Below, piece by piece: positions 1 through 11,940 of a stretch of DNA of 64,000 nt. The notes under the pieces are model-generated. The model ran no database searches. It was not told the DNA's origin and saw only the letters and a list, made by a program, of their open reading frames with translations. Position 1 is the stretch's first letter, and each line of letters opens with the position of its first letter. A program made the position numbers and the translations under genes. The DNA is taken from the NCBI RefSeq assembly GCF_001792775.2, contig NZ_MLGE02000004.1:62001-126000 (forward strand), written 5' to 3'. Origin of the DNA: Staphylococcus pseudintermedius (GTDB lineage: Bacteria; Bacillota; Bacilli; Staphylococcales; Staphylococcaceae).

Positions 1-546
<546 letters not shown>

Positions 547-549
547 CTA

Positions 550-1830
550 TCATAAGAAATAACGTTGTATATCATTCCAAGTGACGAGCACCATGATGAT
601 TAATACAAAAACCGCACCTGCTGCAATAATAACTGTTTCTGCTTTTTTATTGGCAGGTTTTCTAAATATCGCTTCGTAAATCACGAATAAAATACGCCCA
701 CCATCCAGTGCAGGAATCGGTAATAAATTCATAATTCCCAAATTCACACTTAATGCGGCCGTCCAACTGATTAAGTTAATAATTCCCGTTTTAACTACCG
801 TATCGACATTTTTGTAAATACCGACTGGACCATTTAACATATCAAAACTAAAGTCACCTGTAAAAATACTCGCAATCATACTGGCTACAGCAACGAAAAT
901 AATTTTACCGTATTCTATCGTCTGTTGGATACCGAATAGAAGCGGTTCAAACAGCGAACGCTCTCTTTCAGGCATAAAACCCAGCTGATAATCTGTTTGT
1001 TTAGTTGTTTTTGTCGTTTGAATTTCTACTTTTTTCGGTGAGAATTCTTTTTCAATCGTTTTACCGTCACGTTCAATGACGATGGTTGTCGGCTTGCCTT
1101 CTGTTGCTTCAAGTTGCTTTTTCACATCATTAAAACGATGGATCTCATGATTACCGATTTTTTTAATTTCATCACCTTTTTGCAAGCCAATTTGTTGCGC
1201 TGGTGATTTTTCTCCAACTTGCGCAATTTTAGGCACAGGGACACCTTCATAATACGCCAAACCGATAATTAACACAAAAGCTAAAATAAAGTTGAATAAT
1301 GGACCAGCAAAAAGTGTTAAAAACTTTTGATACGGCTTTTTATGCGTAAACTGACGATGTCGTGGTGCAATTTGGATCAAACTCCCATTTTGTACGAAGA
1401 ATGCTTTTTCAGCAATGTTAAAACGATGACGTGCATCATCATCAGCCGTTATACCTTCAATAAATAAGTCCTCAGTTAAATCGACTTGTTTCACTTCTAG
1501 CGCTTCGATCTGTTGAAATTTATGTTGATCATCTAAAATGATGTGCGTCACTTCATTCGCGTCATTTGTTTTGATTCTCACATGCATACCAGGTTGAACA
1601 GGTTGCTCTTCCATCCCGTCTCCCGCCATACGCACGTAGCCACCTACCGGCAACAAACGAATAGTATAAAGTGTTTCATCTTTTCGAAAACTAAAAATCT
1701 TTGGACCCATACCAATCGCAAACTCAGGACACATAATGCCCGCACGTTTCGCGAAATACATATGACCAAATTCATGTACAAATACGAGTACACCAAAGAC
1801 AATAATAAATGCAATAAGGGTTATGAGCAC
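550..1830 (-). CDS. rseP: RseP-type site-2 zinc metalloprotease
   Basis: This is a membrane-embedded metalloprotease (RseP/RasP/Eep family) that cleaves transmembrane segments, such as remnant signal peptides and anti-sigma factors. The 426-residue protein has the zinc motif HEFGH at residues 19-23 in the first membrane segment, a PDZ-like domain around residues 200-275, and the second metal site [11 protein letters not shown] near residue 375, followed by a last membrane helix. The start is GTG at 1828-1830 with a GAGGTG site before it. It follows dxr by 6 bp, in the usual uppS-cdsA-dxr-rseP-proS operon. In several Firmicutes this enzyme matures peptide pheromones (Eep), which may matter for the SHP peptide at 40376-40486. 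Confidence 0.95.
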   Translation of the reverse strand: MLITLIAFIIVFGVLVFVHEFGHMYFAKRAGIMCPEFAIGMGPKIFSFRKDETLYTIRLLPVGGYVRMAGDGMEEQPVQPGMHVRIKTNDANEVTHIILDDQHKFQQIEALEVKQVDLTEDLFIEGITADDDARHRFNIAEKAFFVQNGSLIQIAPRHRQFTHKKPYQKFLTLFAGPLFNFILAFVLIIGLAYYEGVPVPKIAQVGEKSPAQQIGLQKGDEIKKIGNHEIHRFNDVKKQLEATEGKPTTIVIERDGKTIEKEFSPKKVEIQTTKTTKQTDYQLGFMPERERSLFEPLLFGIQQTIEYGKIIFVAVASMIASIFTGDFSFDMLNGPVGIYKNVDTVVKTGIINLISWTAALSVNLGIMNLLPIPALDGGRILFVIYEAIFRKPANKKAETVIIAAGAVFVLIIMVLVTWNDIQRYFL

Positions 1831-1836
1831 AGTTAC

Positions 1837-2970
1837 TTACACCTCATATTCTTTTGTTTTATAGTAATAATCTAATTCTAAAATTTGTTCCAGAGTTGGA
1901 TTTTGAATGACCTCATGTGCGGCCATTTCACGTTCGATTATTTTTTCAATATCTAAAAAGGCAATTTCTCGGTTTAAAAACTTAGCCACTGCTACTTCAT
2001 TAACAGCATTTAATACGACCGGCATCGTACCACCGATACGCAGTGCATCATACGCATATTGTAAACAGCGATAACGATCAAAGTCCATAGGTTTAAAATT
2101 CAATTGCGCTACTTCTGCAAGGTTTAATGATGGCGCTTGATGCTCTATACGTTCAGGGTATGTGAAAGCGTACTGAATCGGCATGCGCATATCTGGCGTA
2201 CCTAATTGTGCCATCACACTCGTATCAACAAATTCGACCATTGAATGAATGATACTTTCTTTATGCAAAATGGTTTGAATTTGATCAATATCTAAGTCAA
2301 ACAGCCATTTCGCTTCAATCACTTCGAAGCCTTTATTCATCATCGTTGCAGAATCAATCGTAATTTTATGACCCATAGACCAGTTCGGGTGATTTAAGGC
2401 ATCTTCCACCGTAACTGAAGCCAATTGATCACGTGTCAAGTCACGGAATGAACCACCACTTGCCGTAATGACCACGTTTTTCACTTTGCGCATCTCTTCG
2501 CCATTTAAACATTGAAAAATCGCAGCATGTTCTGAGTCTACTGGTAAAATATTGACCCCATGTTGACGCGCATGTGCCATCACTAATTCACCTGCAACGA
2601 CTAACGTTTCTTTGTTGGCTAATGCGATATCTTTCCCTACTTCAATTGCTTTCATCGTCGGTTCAAGCCCTACGCTACCTAGCAATGAATTTAACACTAA
2701 ATCATTTTTATTGTAAGTCGCAACTTCAATTAACCCTTCACGACCACTGACAATATGACTGTGATAAGGTTTCAATTGTGCAACTGCGCTTTCTTCCTGT
2801 ACAGCAACAATCTCAGGATTAAATTTTTGTATCACTTCAATTGCAAAATCAATGTTTTTTCCTACAGTGAATGCGATTAAATTAAAGTTTTCAGGATGAC
2901 GTTCAATGACATCAATAGCCTGTTGACCAATAGAGCCTGACGCACCTAAAATAGCGATATTTTTCATCAT
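1837..2970 (-). CDS. dxr: 1-deoxy-D-xylulose 5-phosphate reductoisomerase
   Basis: The family converts DXP to 2-C-methylerythritol 4-phosphate with NADPH and a divalent metal, the committed step of the MEP isoprenoid pathway. The 377-residue protein starts with the nucleotide-binding loop [10 protein letters not shown], has the metal-ligand segment [11 protein letters not shown], and then ASGGSFRD and [20 protein letters not shown], all hallmarks of Dxr. Length is normal. It sits between cdsA and rseP. One caution is worth recording: S. aureus uses the mevalonate pathway for isoprenoids and lacks this gene at this place as far as I recall, so presence of the MEP enzyme fits a species of the Hyicus-Intermedius type. 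That point is from memory and should be checked. Confidence 0.95.
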   Translation of the reverse strand: MMKNIAILGASGSIGQQAIDVIERHPENFNLIAFTVGKNIDFAIEVIQKFNPEIVAVQEESAVAQLKPYHSHIVSGREGLIEVATYNKNDLVLNSLLGSVGLEPTMKAIEVGKDIALANKETLVVAGELVMAHARQHGVNILPVDSEHAAIFQCLNGEEMRKVKNVVITASGGSFRDLTRDQLASVTVEDALNHPNWSMGHKITIDSATMMNKGFEVIEAKWLFDLDIDQIQTILHKESIIHSMVEFVDTSVMAQLGTPDMRMPIQYAFTYPERIEHQAPSLNLAEVAQLNFKPMDFDRYRCLQYAYDALRIGGTMPVVLNAVNEVAVAKFLNREIAFLDIEKIIEREMAAHEVIQNPTLEQILELDYYYKTKEYEV

Positions 2971-2983
2971 TTCTCACTTCTCT

Positions 2984-3766
2984 TTACATTTGAATTAAGA
3001 AAATATTCATTAAAGGTAATACGAACATAAAGCTGTCAAAGCGGTCTAAAATCCCACCATGTCCTGGTAGTAAACGTCCTGAATCTTTGACACCAAAATG
3101 ACGTTTGAACCCTGATTCTACTAAATCGCCCAATTGTCCGAACATACTCAATACGACGGTGATGAGTAAGAGTCCTACCATTGGATAATCAAAATCAACG
3201 AAAAACATAAATGCCAGTGGCACAATTAAACTACAAATTAACCCACCGATAAATCCTTCAATCGTTTTGTTCGGGCTAATCGTTGGCCATAATTTACGTT
3301 TTCCTAAAAGGCGTCCAAATATGTATGCCCCAGTATCTGTCAACCATACAATCAGTAATCCGAATAAGATAAATTCTAACCCTGCTTCTCGCGTTACATA
3401 AAAATACATAAAACCAATACCTACGTATGCGACAGACATCAAACAAAAGGCAGAGTCCATAAAGCTAAATCTATTTTTTGACATCACTGTATAACTTAAA
3501 ATAATAAAACTCATCGCAATCAGTGATTTTTGTTGCAAAACGATAACCCACTCCCCAAAATCTTGCGGGAGCATCATAATGACTAATGCCAATGCACTCA
3601 AAAGACCAGGTATTGACAATAATTGGATTCTATTCATGTTTAAAAGTTCTTTTAACGCAATTAATGCAAGTAAAAATGTAAAATACATCCATGTTGATCC
3701 ACCAATGAGCAAAATAGGTAAAAAAACAATGAGTGCCACTATCGTTGTGATTGTTCTAACCTTCAT
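2984..3766 (-). CDS. cdsA: Phosphatidate cytidylyltransferase
   Basis: This integral membrane enzyme makes CDP-diacylglycerol from phosphatidic acid and CTP for phosphatidylglycerol and cardiolipin synthesis. The 260-residue protein is almost entirely hydrophobic helices and ends with the CdsA signature at about residues 217-242 ([20 protein letters not shown], then GILDR). It lies 13 bp upstream of dxr and 14 bp downstream of uppS in one operon, which groups undecaprenyl carrier synthesis with phospholipid synthesis. Confidence 0.96.
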   Translation of the reverse strand: MKVRTITTIVALIVFLPILLIGGSTWMYFTFLLALIALKELLNMNRIQLLSIPGLLSALALVIMMLPQDFGEWVIVLQQKSLIAMSFIILSYTVMSKNRFSFMDSAFCLMSVAYVGIGFMYFYVTREAGLEFILFGLLIVWLTDTGAYIFGRLLGKRKLWPTISPNKTIEGFIGGLICSLIVPLAFMFFVDFDYPMVGLLLITVVLSMFGQLGDLVESGFKRHFGVKDSGRLLPGHGGILDRFDSFMFVLPLMNIFLIQM

Positions 3767-3780
3767 CCCACTACTCCTAT

Positions 3781-4542
3781 CTACAATCCTCCAAATCTTC
3801 TTTGTCGTGATTGATATGTTTTAATACATGCTTTTAACTCTTCCTCATCAAAATCTGGCCACATTTTAGAATTAAAAATAAATTCACTGTACGACAATTG
3901 CCAAATCAGGAAATTACTAACGCGTTGTTCCCCAGACGTACGAATCAATAATTCTGGATCAGGATAATCACGAGTCATGAGATACTTTTGAAAATGTTGT
4001 TCTGTTAACGCATCGATATCTTGATCAGACGCATGACGCATCTCTTTCATCAATGTTTGAATACCATAAACAATCTCCGCACGACCACCGTAATTAATCG
4101 CAAATATTAAAGTCAATCCCGTATTGTCAGCTGTTTTAATTTTCGCTTCTTCAATCGCCTGAATCGTTTTTTCTGGCAATTCATCAATAAAGCCAACCGT
4201 TTCGACTCTCACATTTTTCTCAATCAATTCTGGCAAAAACGTATTTAAAAAATTAACAGGTAAGCCCATGATGTAGTTGACTTCTTCATCCGGTCGCGAC
4301 CAATTCTCCGTTGAAAAAGCATAAAGGGTCAAATACTTAACCCCTAAATCACTTGCCGCACGCGTAATTGTTTTGATCGTTTGCATGCCTTGATAATGCC
4401 CTTTAATTCTTGGCATTTTACGCTGTTTCGCCCAACGCCCGTTGCCATCCATAATAATTGCAATGTGTTCAGGTATATTATGTAGATCGAGCGCTTCGAT
4501 ATGGTTTTGAGTGTCATTTTTTTTCATAAATTTCTTAAACAT
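3781..4542 (-). CDS. uppS: Undecaprenyl diphosphate synthase
   Basis: This cis-prenyltransferase elongates farnesyl diphosphate with isopentenyl diphosphate to the C55 carrier lipid used for peptidoglycan and teichoic acid. The 253-residue protein has the catalytic-aspartate motif [12 protein letters not shown] (Asp32) and the C-terminal signature [15 protein letters not shown]. It is the first gene after the frr terminator, so it probably has its own promoter in the 4543-4650 gap; a TATAAT-like hexamer is present there without a convincing -35 box. It leads the uppS-cdsA-dxr-rseP-proS operon. Confidence 0.96.
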   Translation of the reverse strand: MFKKFMKKNDTQNHIEALDLHNIPEHIAIIMDGNGRWAKQRKMPRIKGHYQGMQTIKTITRAASDLGVKYLTLYAFSTENWSRPDEEVNYIMGLPVNFLNTFLPELIEKNVRVETVGFIDELPEKTIQAIEEAKIKTADNTGLTLIFAINYGGRAEIVYGIQTLMKEMRHASDQDIDALTEQHFQKYLMTRDYPDPELLIRTSGEQRVSNFLIWQLSYSEFIFNSKMWPDFDEEELKACIKTYQSRQRRFGGL

Positions 4543-4646
4543 GCGTGTTCCTCCGAGCCTATTTCGTCTCTTAAAATATTATAATCTCATAAGCGTACAA
4601 TTATCTACCATTTTATCACACTCAATACCCGCATTGAATAAACAAA

Positions 4647-4680
4647 GAAAAAAACTGTACCAAAGTCGTATTCGGTACAG
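4647..4680 (-). terminator. Intrinsic terminator after frr
   Basis: Read on the minus strand, CTGTACC and GGTACAG form a 7-bp stem with a 12-nt loop, followed by a run of T residues (4647-4654). It lies about 105 bp beyond the frr stop and separates pyrH-frr from the uppS operon. Confidence 0.8.
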
Positions 4681-4785
4681 CTTAAAAGTAGACAAACTTT
4701 TTCTACAGTCTTCCTATTAAATTGGACTGAGTTCACACACCTTACATAGATTAAGCCAACATGATAAGGTGAATGACAGCGCGAT

Positions 4786-5340
4786 TTAGACTGACATGAT
4801 ATCTTTTTCTTTGTCTGCCACTAACTGATCGATTTCTTTGATTGAACTATCAGTAATTTTTTGCACTTCGTCAGATCCGTTACGTAACTCATCTTCAGAA
4901 ATATCGCCATCTTTTTCTTGTCTTTTTAACGTATCGTTCGCATCACGACGAATGTTACGGATAGAAACTTTCGCGTTTTCACCCGTTTTTTTCACTTCTT
5001 TAACAATCTCTTTACGACGTTCTTCAGTTAAAGCAGGTACCATAATACGAATGACATCACCATCACTCGTTGGGTTAACCCCTAAATTTGCTGCGATGAT
5101 TGCTTTTTCAATGTCAGCCAAAGACGTTTTGTCATATGGAGATACAACGAGTAAACGTGCTTCGGGAACGTTAATACTTGCAAGTTGTTGTACAGGCGTA
5201 GGCGCACCATAGTAATCGACTTGAACACCTGCTAGTAAGTTTGAGTTCGCACGGCCCGCATTGATTTGAGCTAATTCACGAGATAAATTCTCAGTTGACT
5301 TTTTCATACGCGTTTTTGCATCTTGAATAATTTCTTTCAT
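4786..5340 (-). CDS. frr: Ribosome recycling factor
   Basis: RRF works with EF-G to split post-termination ribosomes in the cytoplasm. The 184-residue protein is the normal family length and has the typical segments [32 protein letters not shown] and [20 protein letters not shown]. It lies 17 bp downstream of pyrH and is closed by an intrinsic terminator, giving a pyrH-frr unit as in other Firmicutes. Confidence 0.97.
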   Translation of the reverse strand: MKEIIQDAKTRMKKSTENLSRELAQINAGRANSNLLAGVQVDYYGAPTPVQQLASINVPEARLLVVSPYDKTSLADIEKAIIAANLGVNPTSDGDVIRIMVPALTEERRKEIVKEVKKTGENAKVSIRNIRRDANDTLKRQEKDGDISEDELRNGSDEVQKITDSSIKEIDQLVADKEKDIMSV

Positions 5341-5357
5341 TGTTTCGCACCTCTATA

Positions 5358-6080
5358 TTATTTTGTAATGATTGTACCGATATCTTCACCTTGAACAGCA
5401 CGTTTAATATTGCCTTCTTCCATAATAGAGAAGACTTTTAACGGTATATTGTTGTCCATACAGAATGAAGAGGCTGTTGAATCCATTACTTGTAAACCTT
5501 CTTGTAATAGTTGGATATAAGTCAAGCGATCATACTTTTTAGCATTTGGGTCAACTTTAGGATCTGCTGAATAAACGCCGTCCACATTGTTTTTACCCAT
5601 TAAAATCACATCTGCTTCCACTTCGGCTGCACGTAATGCTGCAGTTGTGTCTGTTGAGAAATAAGGGTTTCCAATACCAGCTGCAAAAATAACGACACGG
5701 TTTTTCTCTAAGTGACGAATTGCACGACGACGAATGTACGGCTCGGCAACTTGTTTCATTTCGATTGAAGTTAATACACGTGTGTCGCAATCCAATTGCT
5801 CAAGACTATCTTGTAAAGCTAATGCATTCATGACAGTTGCTAACATCCCCATATAGTCAGCTGTACCACGATCCATACCTAAATCGCTACCTGTTTTCCC
5901 ACGCCAAATGTTACCACCGCCTACGATTACAGCAATTTGAGTGTCCATTTTAGCTACTTCTGCCACCTGTTCTGCGATACTCTTAATAATCATTGGATTA
6001 ATACCAAAACCTTTATCGCCTGCTAGTGCTTCTCCGCTTAATTTCAAAACTACTCGCTTATATTTGGAAGTTTCAGTCAT
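5358..6080 (-). CDS. pyrH: UMP kinase
   Basis: PyrH phosphorylates UMP to UDP in pyrimidine nucleotide synthesis. The 240-residue protein begins [19 protein letters not shown] and has the glycine-rich substrate loops VGGGNIWRG and [16 protein letters not shown], typical of the bacterial amino-acid-kinase-fold UMP kinases. An upstream in-frame ATG at 6164 exists, but the ATG at 6078-6080 is chosen because a GAGAGG site precedes it and the length then matches the family. It follows tsf after a 151-bp gap and precedes frr. Confidence 0.96.
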   Translation of the reverse strand: MTETSKYKRVVLKLSGEALAGDKGFGINPMIIKSIAEQVAEVAKMDTQIAVIVGGGNIWRGKTGSDLGMDRGTADYMGMLATVMNALALQDSLEQLDCDTRVLTSIEMKQVAEPYIRRRAIRHLEKNRVVIFAAGIGNPYFSTDTTAALRAAEVEADVILMGKNNVDGVYSADPKVDPNAKKYDRLTYIQLLQEGLQVMDSTASSFCMDNNIPLKVFSIMEEGNIKRAVQGEDIGTIITK

Positions 6081-6231
6081 TATTTTTAACCTCTCTATTC
6101 GTAATATGTAAAACAATACAAGTAAAGAAGACACAATAGGTATCTTCCTTGTACACGGCTTCAATCATGCATTGAAGTCATGCTAAGGAGGACACGAAAG
6201 GTGTCTTCTTTCTTATACAAAACCGTGTTAA

Positions 6232-7110
6232 TTATTTCATTTGTCCTTTAACTTCATCAGCAAAGTTTTCTTGGCGTTTTTCAATGCCTTCACCTACTTC
6301 GTAACGTACGAAGTCAACAAGTTTGCCACCTTTAGATTTAAGGAATGCTTCAACTGTTTGATCAGGGTTTTTAACGAAGTTTTGATCAACTGCACAAATT
6401 TCTTGTAAATATTTACGTAAACGGCCTTCAACCATTTTTTCAACGATGTTTTCTGGTTTACCTTCATTTAAAGCTTGTTGTTTTAAAACTTCTCTTTCGT
6501 GGTTAAGTTCTTCTTCGCTTACTTGCTCAGAAGATACATATTTAGGGTTGATTGCTGCGATGTGCATTGCAACGTCTTTCGCTGCGTCTTCATCAGTTGT
6601 ACCTTCAACAACAGAAAGTACTGCAATACGACCACCCATGTGTAAATAAGCACCGAATGCATCGTTATCAGTTTTAGTTCTGATTTCGAAACGACGTAAG
6701 CTTAATTTTTCACCGATTGTTGAAATTGCTTCAGTCATATGTTCAGAAACTTTTTTACCATTTGGTAATGTTGTTTCATTTAATTCTTCTACAGTTGCTG
6801 CTTTTGTATCAAGAATTTGGTTAGCAATTTCTTTTACAAGCTGTTGGAAACCTTCGTTACGAGCAACGAAGTCCGTTTCAGAGTTGATTTCAACGATAAC
6901 TGCTTCATTACCTTTCACTTCAACATGTGTGATACCTTCAGCTGCAATACGGTCAGCTTTTTTAGCTGCTTTGGCAATACCTTTTTCACGAAGGTAGTCA
7001 ATCGCTTTTTCGATATCTCCATCTGTTGCTTCTAAAGCTTTTTTACAGTCCATCATACCCGCGCCAGTTCTTTCGCGTAATTCTTTAACAAGTTTAGCTG
7101 AAATTGCCAT
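6232..7110 (-). CDS. tsf: Elongation factor Ts
   Basis: EF-Ts is the nucleotide exchange factor for EF-Tu. The 292-residue protein starts with the UBA-like N-terminal domain carrying [12 protein letters not shown], followed by [11 protein letters not shown] and the dimerization domain. Length is normal. It is 89 bp downstream of rpsB, with a strong hairpin in between that probably attenuates part of the transcripts. The 6081-6231 gap before pyrH contains short inverted repeats around GAAGATAC/GTGTCTTC but no convincing terminator. Confidence 0.97.
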   Translation of the reverse strand: MAISAKLVKELRERTGAGMMDCKKALEATDGDIEKAIDYLREKGIAKAAKKADRIAAEGITHVEVKGNEAVIVEINSETDFVARNEGFQQLVKEIANQILDTKAATVEELNETTLPNGKKVSEHMTEAISTIGEKLSLRRFEIRTKTDNDAFGAYLHMGGRIAVLSVVEGTTDEDAAKDVAMHIAAINPKYVSSEQVSEEELNHEREVLKQQALNEGKPENIVEKMVEGRLRKYLQEICAVDQNFVKNPDQTVEAFLKSKGGKLVDFVRYEVGEGIEKRQENFADEVKGQMK

Positions 7111-7146
7111 TCATAATTCCTCCAATTTAAAAAATGCTTAATTTAT

Positions 7147-7183
7147 TTTAAAAAAAGGTGATAAGCATATTTATCTTATCACC
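7147..7183 (-). terminator. Terminator or attenuator between rpsB and tsf
   Basis: On the minus strand GGTGATAAG pairs with CTTATCACC (9 bp, loop of 9 nt) and is followed by seven T residues. It lies 16 bp after the rpsB stop and upstream of tsf, so it can adjust the S2 to EF-Ts ratio by partial read-through (inference). Confidence 0.8.
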
Positions 7184-7199
7184 CATTTCAAGATGCGTC

Positions 7200-7997
7200 T
7201 TAGTTAGATTCAACAGTTGCTTCAGTGTTTTCTGTCGCTTCAGTTGATTCGCCTTCTGCTGTTTCATCTTCTGTTAAGTCGATGTCTTGTTCAGCAGCCA
7301 CTTCTTCGTTTGATACACCTTGTTGACCTTCTAAGATTGCGTCCGCCATTTTACCAGTTAATAATTTAACCGCACGGATTGCGTCATCGTTCGCTGGGAT
7401 AACGTAGTCAATTTCATCTGGATCACAGTTTGTATCAACAATACCTACGATAGGAATGTTTAATTTACGCGCTTCTGCAATTGCATTACGCTCTTTACGT
7501 GGGTCAACTACGAATAATGCTTGTGGCATTGATTTCATTTCACGAATACCGCCTAAGAATTTAATTAAACGGTCATATTCTTTTTTAAGTTCTACAACTT
7601 CTTTTTTAGGAAGTACATCGAAAGTACCGTCTTCTTCCATTTTTTCAATTTCAGAAATACGTTGAACACGTTTAGAAATTGTTTTGTAGTTTGTTAAGAT
7701 TCCGCCTAACCATCTTTGGTTGACATAGTAGTGGCCAGCACGTTCTGCTTCAGCCTTCACTGATTCTTGCGCTTGTTTTTTCGTACCTACGAATAAAACT
7801 TTACCGCCTTCTTCAGAAACTTGTTTAACAAAGTTGTAAGCTTCTTCAACTTTTTTCACTGTCTTTTGTAAGTCGATGATATAGATGCCATTTCTTTCAG
7901 TGAAAATGTACTTTTTCATTTTTGGGTTCCAACGGCGTGTTTGGTGACCGAAGTGAACACCAGCTTCTAATAATTGTTTCATTGAGATTACTGCCAT
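7200..7997 (-). CDS. rpsB: 30S ribosomal protein S2
   Basis: S2 binds the 30S head-body junction late in assembly. The 265-residue protein begins [20 protein letters not shown], the bacterial S2 signature, and has [20 protein letters not shown]. The C-terminal 30 residues are strongly acidic (E, T and D rich). A longer frame runs to 8090, but the ATG at 7995-7997 with an upstream AGGAGG site matches the family start. The leader of about 120 nt after the promoter may carry autogenous control; no specific structure could be assigned. Confidence 0.97.
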   Translation of the reverse strand: MAVISMKQLLEAGVHFGHQTRRWNPKMKKYIFTERNGIYIIDLQKTVKKVEEAYNFVKQVSEEGGKVLFVGTKKQAQESVKAEAERAGHYYVNQRWLGGILTNYKTISKRVQRISEIEKMEEDGTFDVLPKKEVVELKKEYDRLIKFLGGIREMKSMPQALFVVDPRKERNAIAEARKLNIPIVGIVDTNCDPDEIDYVIPANDDAIRAVKLLTGKMADAILEGQQGVSNEEVAAEQDIDLTEDETAEGESTEATENTEATVESN

Positions 7998-8121
7998 AAT
8001 ATAAATTCCTCCTATTGGTTTACATCCGCCACGTCCACTCGTATAAAAACGATAAATAACCTTATCGCACCCTCTTATACTTTGATGCACGTGTGTGTTT
8101 TGACTTTTTCAGCCGCATATT

Positions 8122-8150
8122 AATATATCACAAGATGTGACAAATTGCAA
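8122..8150 (-). promoter_or_regulatory. Predicted sigma-A promoter of rpsB-tsf
   Basis: On the minus strand TTGCAA (8145-8150) and TATATT (8122-8127) are separated by exactly 17 nt, and a TG one base before the -10 makes it an extended -10 element. It lies just after codY and about 125 bp upstream of the rpsB start codon. Confidence 0.7.
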
Positions 8151-8163
8151 CAAGTCAAGCCAT

Positions 8164-8937
8164 TTATTCTGTGCGAGATAACTCGTCTAAAAATGCTTCT
8201 TTTTTAACTTTAATGAATGTCCCTTTCATACCGAGTGAACGAGACTCAATCACGCCCGCACTTTCTAATTTTCTTAATGCGTTAACGATCACTGAACGTG
8301 TAATACCTACGCGGTCAGCTACTTTAGAAGCAATCAGTAAACCTTCTTTACCACCAAGTTCTTCAAAAATATGATCAATTGCTTCTTTTTCTGAATAAGA
8401 TAATGAGTTAATCGCCATAGAAATTGCTGCTTTATCACGCGCTTCAGATTCAATTTCTGAATGTTTTTCACGCAATATTTCCATACCGATTACTGTTGCA
8501 GCATACTCACCAAGTATGAGGTCATTATCTTCAAACTCGTCAGACACGCGTCCTAAAACGAGTGTACCTAGACGTTCGCCACCACCAATAATTGGGAATA
8601 CAGTTGTTTTTGAATCTTTAAATACTGATTCATTTTCTGGTGGGAATACAGATAATTCATCATCAATTGAAATGTTAGATAACGTTTCATAAACATGCAT
8701 TAACTTTTCGGTATATTTTTCAGGGATATGTCGGTCTTCCAACATTTTAATAATACGTTCGTTCTTAAGTAATTCATTTAAGCTAGAACCTAATATTTTA
8801 CCGCGACGAGAAACAATGAACACATTAGTTACAGTCACTTTACTAATTGTTTGTGCAACATCTTTGAAATCTACTGAGATGCCCTTATGTTTTTGTAACA
8901 AACTACTCAATTCTCTTGTTTTCGATAATAAGCTCAT
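8164..8937 (-). CDS. codY: GTP- and branched-chain amino acid-sensing global repressor CodY
   Basis: CodY represses stationary-phase, amino acid and virulence genes when GTP and Ile/Leu/Val are plentiful. The 257-residue protein has an N-terminal GAF-type sensing domain, a long linker helix and a C-terminal winged helix-turn-helix with [20 protein letters not shown] and the wing [11 protein letters not shown]. Length and sequence match staphylococcal CodY. It is the last gene of the xerC-hslV-hslU-codY operon, 19 bp after hslU. Confidence 0.97.
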   Translation of the reverse strand: MSLLSKTRELSSLLQKHKGISVDFKDVAQTISKVTVTNVFIVSRRGKILGSSLNELLKNERIIKMLEDRHIPEKYTEKLMHVYETLSNISIDDELSVFPPENESVFKDSKTTVFPIIGGGERLGTLVLGRVSDEFEDNDLILGEYAATVIGMEILREKHSEIESEARDKAAISMAINSLSYSEKEAIDHIFEELGGKEGLLIASKVADRVGITRSVIVNALRKLESAGVIESRSLGMKGTFIKVKKEAFLDELSRTE

Positions 8938-8956
8938 GTCATTACTCCTTTTTTTC

Positions 8957-10366
8957 TTATAAAATAAATTCGCTTAAATCTTTGTTTGTCGAAATCGTTT
9001 TTAATTTATCATCAACATATTGTGGTGTGATGTCCACTTGTGCATGCGGCATATTGGGTGCTTCGAAAGACAAGTCTTCTAACATTTTTTCTAATATCGT
9101 ATGCAGACGACGCGCACCGATATTGTCCGTTTCTTGGTTGACATGATATGCCATTTCCGCCAGTCGATAAATGGCTTCATCTGTAAAGTTCACAACAACC
9201 TCTTCTGTTTTCAATAACATTTCATATTGCTTAATTAAGGACAATTTCGGTTCTTTAAGAATACGTACAAAATCATCTACTGATAAATCTTGTAATTCTA
9301 CGCGAATTGGAAAACGTCCTTGTAGCTCCGGAATTAAATCACTTGGTTTCGATACATGAAAAGCTCCAGCGCCAATAAAAAGCATGTGTTCCGTACTAAC
9401 AGTACCATATTTCGTCTTAACTACGCTACCCTCAAGGATAGGCAGGATGTCACGCTGTACACCTTGTCTCGAAACATCTTGACCACTATTTTGATTTGAC
9501 GTTGCAACTTTATCAATTTCATCAATAAAAATGATACCCATTTGCTCTGCTAAATCAAGTGCTTCTTGGTTCGCTGTTTCGTGATCAATCATCTCATCAG
9601 CAAATTGGTCAACTAAAATTTTACGTGCTGTTTTCACCGGCAATTCTTTTTCAACTTTTTTCTTCGGCATCAGTTGATTCATCATTTCTTGCATCTGCTC
9701 ATTTTGGTTCGTGCCGAGCATACCTAGGGCGCCCGGGTCTTGCTCTACTTTCACTTTAACTTTCTCTTCTTCAAGCTGTCCGTTCAGTAACTGTACACGA
9801 ATTTCAGAGCGCTTTGTTTTAATATCTTCTGTTGGTGGTTCTTCCTCATCTTCTTCGTTGTGCTGTCCAAAGTTCGGGATGGCGCCACCAAATAAAGACT
9901 CTAATGGATTGTTGGTATTTTGACTTGCTTTTTTCTTTAAACTCGGCACAAGCAATTTCACTAATTTATCATTCGCTTTTTGTGTCGCTGCTTCAACAAC
10001 ATTTGCTTTTTTCTGATCTTTAACTAAACGAACAGCAACGTCAACTAGGTCTCGGACCATACTTTCAACATCGCGACCGACGTACCCCACCTCAGTGAAT
10101 TTCGTTGCTTCTACTTTTAAAAACGGTGCACCGACAATTTTGGCCATACGGCGTGCAATTTCAGTTTTCCCTACACCTGTCGGCCCCATCATCAAAATAT
10201 TTTTAGGTGCAATTTCTTGTTTCACTTCATCATCAAGCAAACTACGACGATATCTATTTCTCAATGCAATGGCAACTTTCTTCTTAGCTTCTTCTTGACC
10301 TACAATATATTCATTTAATCGATCTACAATATCTTTGGGTGTAAATTTAATCGCATTACGATCCAT
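8957..10366 (-). CDS. hslU: ATP-dependent unfoldase HslU (ClpY)
   Basis: HslU is the AAA+ ring ATPase that unfolds substrates for the HslV peptidase. The protein has Walker A GPTGVGKT at residues 61-68, the pore loop GYVGRD, a variable I domain rich in E and K, Walker B IIFIDEID and sensor 2 [10 protein letters not shown] near the C terminus. The frame is open to an ATG at 10379-10381 that overlaps the hslV stop. I prefer the ATG at 10364-10366 because GGAGGT lies 7 nt upstream and the 469-residue product agrees with S. aureus HslU. Confidence 0.95.
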   Translation of the reverse strand: MDRNAIKFTPKDIVDRLNEYIVGQEEAKKKVAIALRNRYRRSLLDDEVKQEIAPKNILMMGPTGVGKTEIARRMAKIVGAPFLKVEATKFTEVGYVGRDVESMVRDLVDVAVRLVKDQKKANVVEAATQKANDKLVKLLVPSLKKKASQNTNNPLESLFGGAIPNFGQHNEEDEEEPPTEDIKTKRSEIRVQLLNGQLEEEKVKVKVEQDPGALGMLGTNQNEQMQEMMNQLMPKKKVEKELPVKTARKILVDQFADEMIDHETANQEALDLAEQMGIIFIDEIDKVATSNQNSGQDVSRQGVQRDILPILEGSVVKTKYGTVSTEHMLFIGAGAFHVSKPSDLIPELQGRFPIRVELQDLSVDDFVRILKEPKLSLIKQYEMLLKTEEVVVNFTDEAIYRLAEMAYHVNQETDNIGARRLHTILEKMLEDLSFEAPNMPHAQVDITPQYVDDKLKTISTNKDLSEFIL

Positions 10367-10380
10367 GCTCGATACCTCCA

Positions 10381-10923
10381 TTAAAGTTCTTCCACTGTGA
10401 TATGGTCATTCGTGAATACACATATGTCTGAGGCTACTTTCAAGCTTTCATATGCCATTTCACGTGCGCTTAAGTGTGATGCATGTCTTTTAAACGCGCG
10501 ACCGGCACTTAACGCAAAATTGCCACCTGAACCGATTGCAATCAAATCATCATCCGGCGCAATGACTTCGCCTGTCCCGCTCACGACGAGGATATGTTCT
10601 TTATCCATCACAATGAGCATCGCTTCCAGTTGACGTAATTGTTTGTCGCCACGCCACTCTTTCGCAAGTTCTACAGCTGCTCTTTCAAGATTACCGCTAT
10701 ATTGTTGTAATTTGGCTTCGAATTTTTCAAAAAGTGTAAAAGCATCTGCCACGCTACCAGCAAAACCTGCAATGACCTTGCCATTATATAGCTTTCTTAC
10801 TTTTTTGGCAGTTTGTTTCATAATCACTTTTTCACCTAAAGTGACTTGGCCATCACCTGCCATCGCTGCGCCACCATTATGTCTCACTGCATATATCGTT
10901 GTTGCATGTATTGATGAACTCAT
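10381..10923 (-). CDS. hslV: HslV (ClpQ) peptidase subunit
   Basis: HslV is the proteasome-beta-like N-terminal threonine peptidase of the HslUV protease. In the 180-residue protein the mature start is within [12 protein letters not shown], so the first residues are a short propeptide, as in S. aureus; [10 protein letters not shown] and [12 protein letters not shown] follow. It is 6 bp downstream of xerC, and its stop overlaps by one base a possible upstream hslU start. Confidence 0.96.
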   Translation of the reverse strand: MSSSIHATTIYAVRHNGGAAMAGDGQVTLGEKVIMKQTAKKVRKLYNGKVIAGFAGSVADAFTLFEKFEAKLQQYSGNLERAAVELAKEWRGDKQLRQLEAMLIVMDKEHILVVSGTGEVIAPDDDLIAIGSGGNFALSAGRAFKRHASHLSAREMAYESLKVASDICVFTNDHITVEEL

Positions 10924-10929
10924 GTATGA

Positions 10930-11820
10930 TTACTCTCCTTTTTTCGCACGTGGATGTGCCTGTAAATAAACATTTCTTAATTGTTGATTCGTCACATGGG
11001 TGTAACGTCCTGTTGTTGATAAATTAACATGTCCAAGTAGACTTTGAACAGTTCTAAGGTCTGCCCCTTCATTCAACAAATGTGTCGCAAATGTATGTCG
11101 CAGTTTATGTGGATGTATCGATGTGACACCCGCTGTACGTTTGACAATATCATTTAACACATAACGCACACCTCGTTCTGTAATCGGCTGACCTTTTAAA
11201 TTCGTAATTAAATATGGGTGCTGTACATTTTGAATCGGTGCAAACTCCGCCAAATACTGTTCGATACTTTGTCTACAAAATTCTCCAAAAGGTACGATAC
11301 GTTCTTTGCCACCTTTACCCAACACTTTAATCCAACACATTTCAAGGTCAACGTCTTCTGTTTTTAAAGACACTAATTCAGAAACACGAATTCCTGTTGC
11401 ATAAAACAACTCTAAAATCACTCTGTCTCTCAATCCTTTGTGTGCGTCTTGCATGACCGTTTGAAACAAGGCTTCCATCTCTTCAGTATAAAAAAACGTT
11501 GGCAAATATCGTTCTTTTTTCGGGTGGACCAACTGAACAAATGGATTCACTATCTCGTGGTCTTGCGTCATCCAAAATGCATAAAAACTCCGTAATGTAG
11601 ATATTTTTCGAGATACTGTAGTCCGTTGAAGTCCCAAATCATAAAGCGTCTGTAAATAATTTCTTGCATCTATATATTTGAATGCCGTGAGCGATAATTG
11701 TTCTTGTGCAAGAAATCGATTAAATTGGACGAGATCATCATGATAAGCCTTCAACGTGTGGTCTGAGAAAAAACGTTCCCTTTTTAACATATCTAAAAAT
11801 TGCTCTTGGATTTGTTTCAA
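10930..11820 (-). CDS. xerC: Tyrosine recombinase XerC
   Basis: XerC resolves chromosome dimers at dif together with XerD. The protein has the N-terminal core-binding SAM-like domain and the catalytic residues R (ATGIRVSEL), H-R ([14 protein letters not shown]), H and Y ([16 protein letters not shown]). The open frame continues to 11886, but the family start corresponds to a TTG at 11818-11820, read LKQIQEQFL, with GGAGGGG 9 nt upstream. That gives 296 residues, close to the 298 of S. aureus. The ribosome binding site is inside the 3' arm of the preceding terminator hairpin. First gene of the codY operon. Confidence 0.9.
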   Translation of the reverse strand: MKQIQEQFLDMLKRERFFSDHTLKAYHDDLVQFNRFLAQEQLSLTAFKYIDARNYLQTLYDLGLQRTTVSRKISTLRSFYAFWMTQDHEIVNPFVQLVHPKKERYLPTFFYTEEMEALFQTVMQDAHKGLRDRVILELFYATGIRVSELVSLKTEDVDLEMCWIKVLGKGGKERIVPFGEFCRQSIEQYLAEFAPIQNVQHPYLITNLKGQPITERGVRYVLNDIVKRTAGVTSIHPHKLRHTFATHLLNEGADLRTVQSLLGHVNLSTTGRYTHVTNQQLRNVYLQAHPRAKKGE

Positions 11821-11823
11821 TTC

Positions 11824-11867
11824 AAAAAACCCCTCCATCATTAGCATTGTAGCATAATGATGAGGGG
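11824..11867 (-). terminator. Terminator hairpin of trmFO overlapping the xerC ribosome binding site
   Basis: On the minus strand CCCCTCATCATTA pairs with TAATGATGGAGGGG (one bulged base), followed by TTTTTT. The 3' arm contains GGAGGGG, the only good ribosome binding site for the xerC TTG start. The loop contains TGCTACAAT, an extended -10-like element, so initiation inside the loop would give transcripts lacking the 5' arm. The pairing is directly visible; the promoter is a suggestion because no clear -35 box was found. Confidence 0.75.
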
Positions 11868-11940
11868 AACTGCATTGATTATACATTGAATTTTTATATT
11901 TATCAAAATTTTGCTTATTTTGCCATTAATTACAGTTTCA

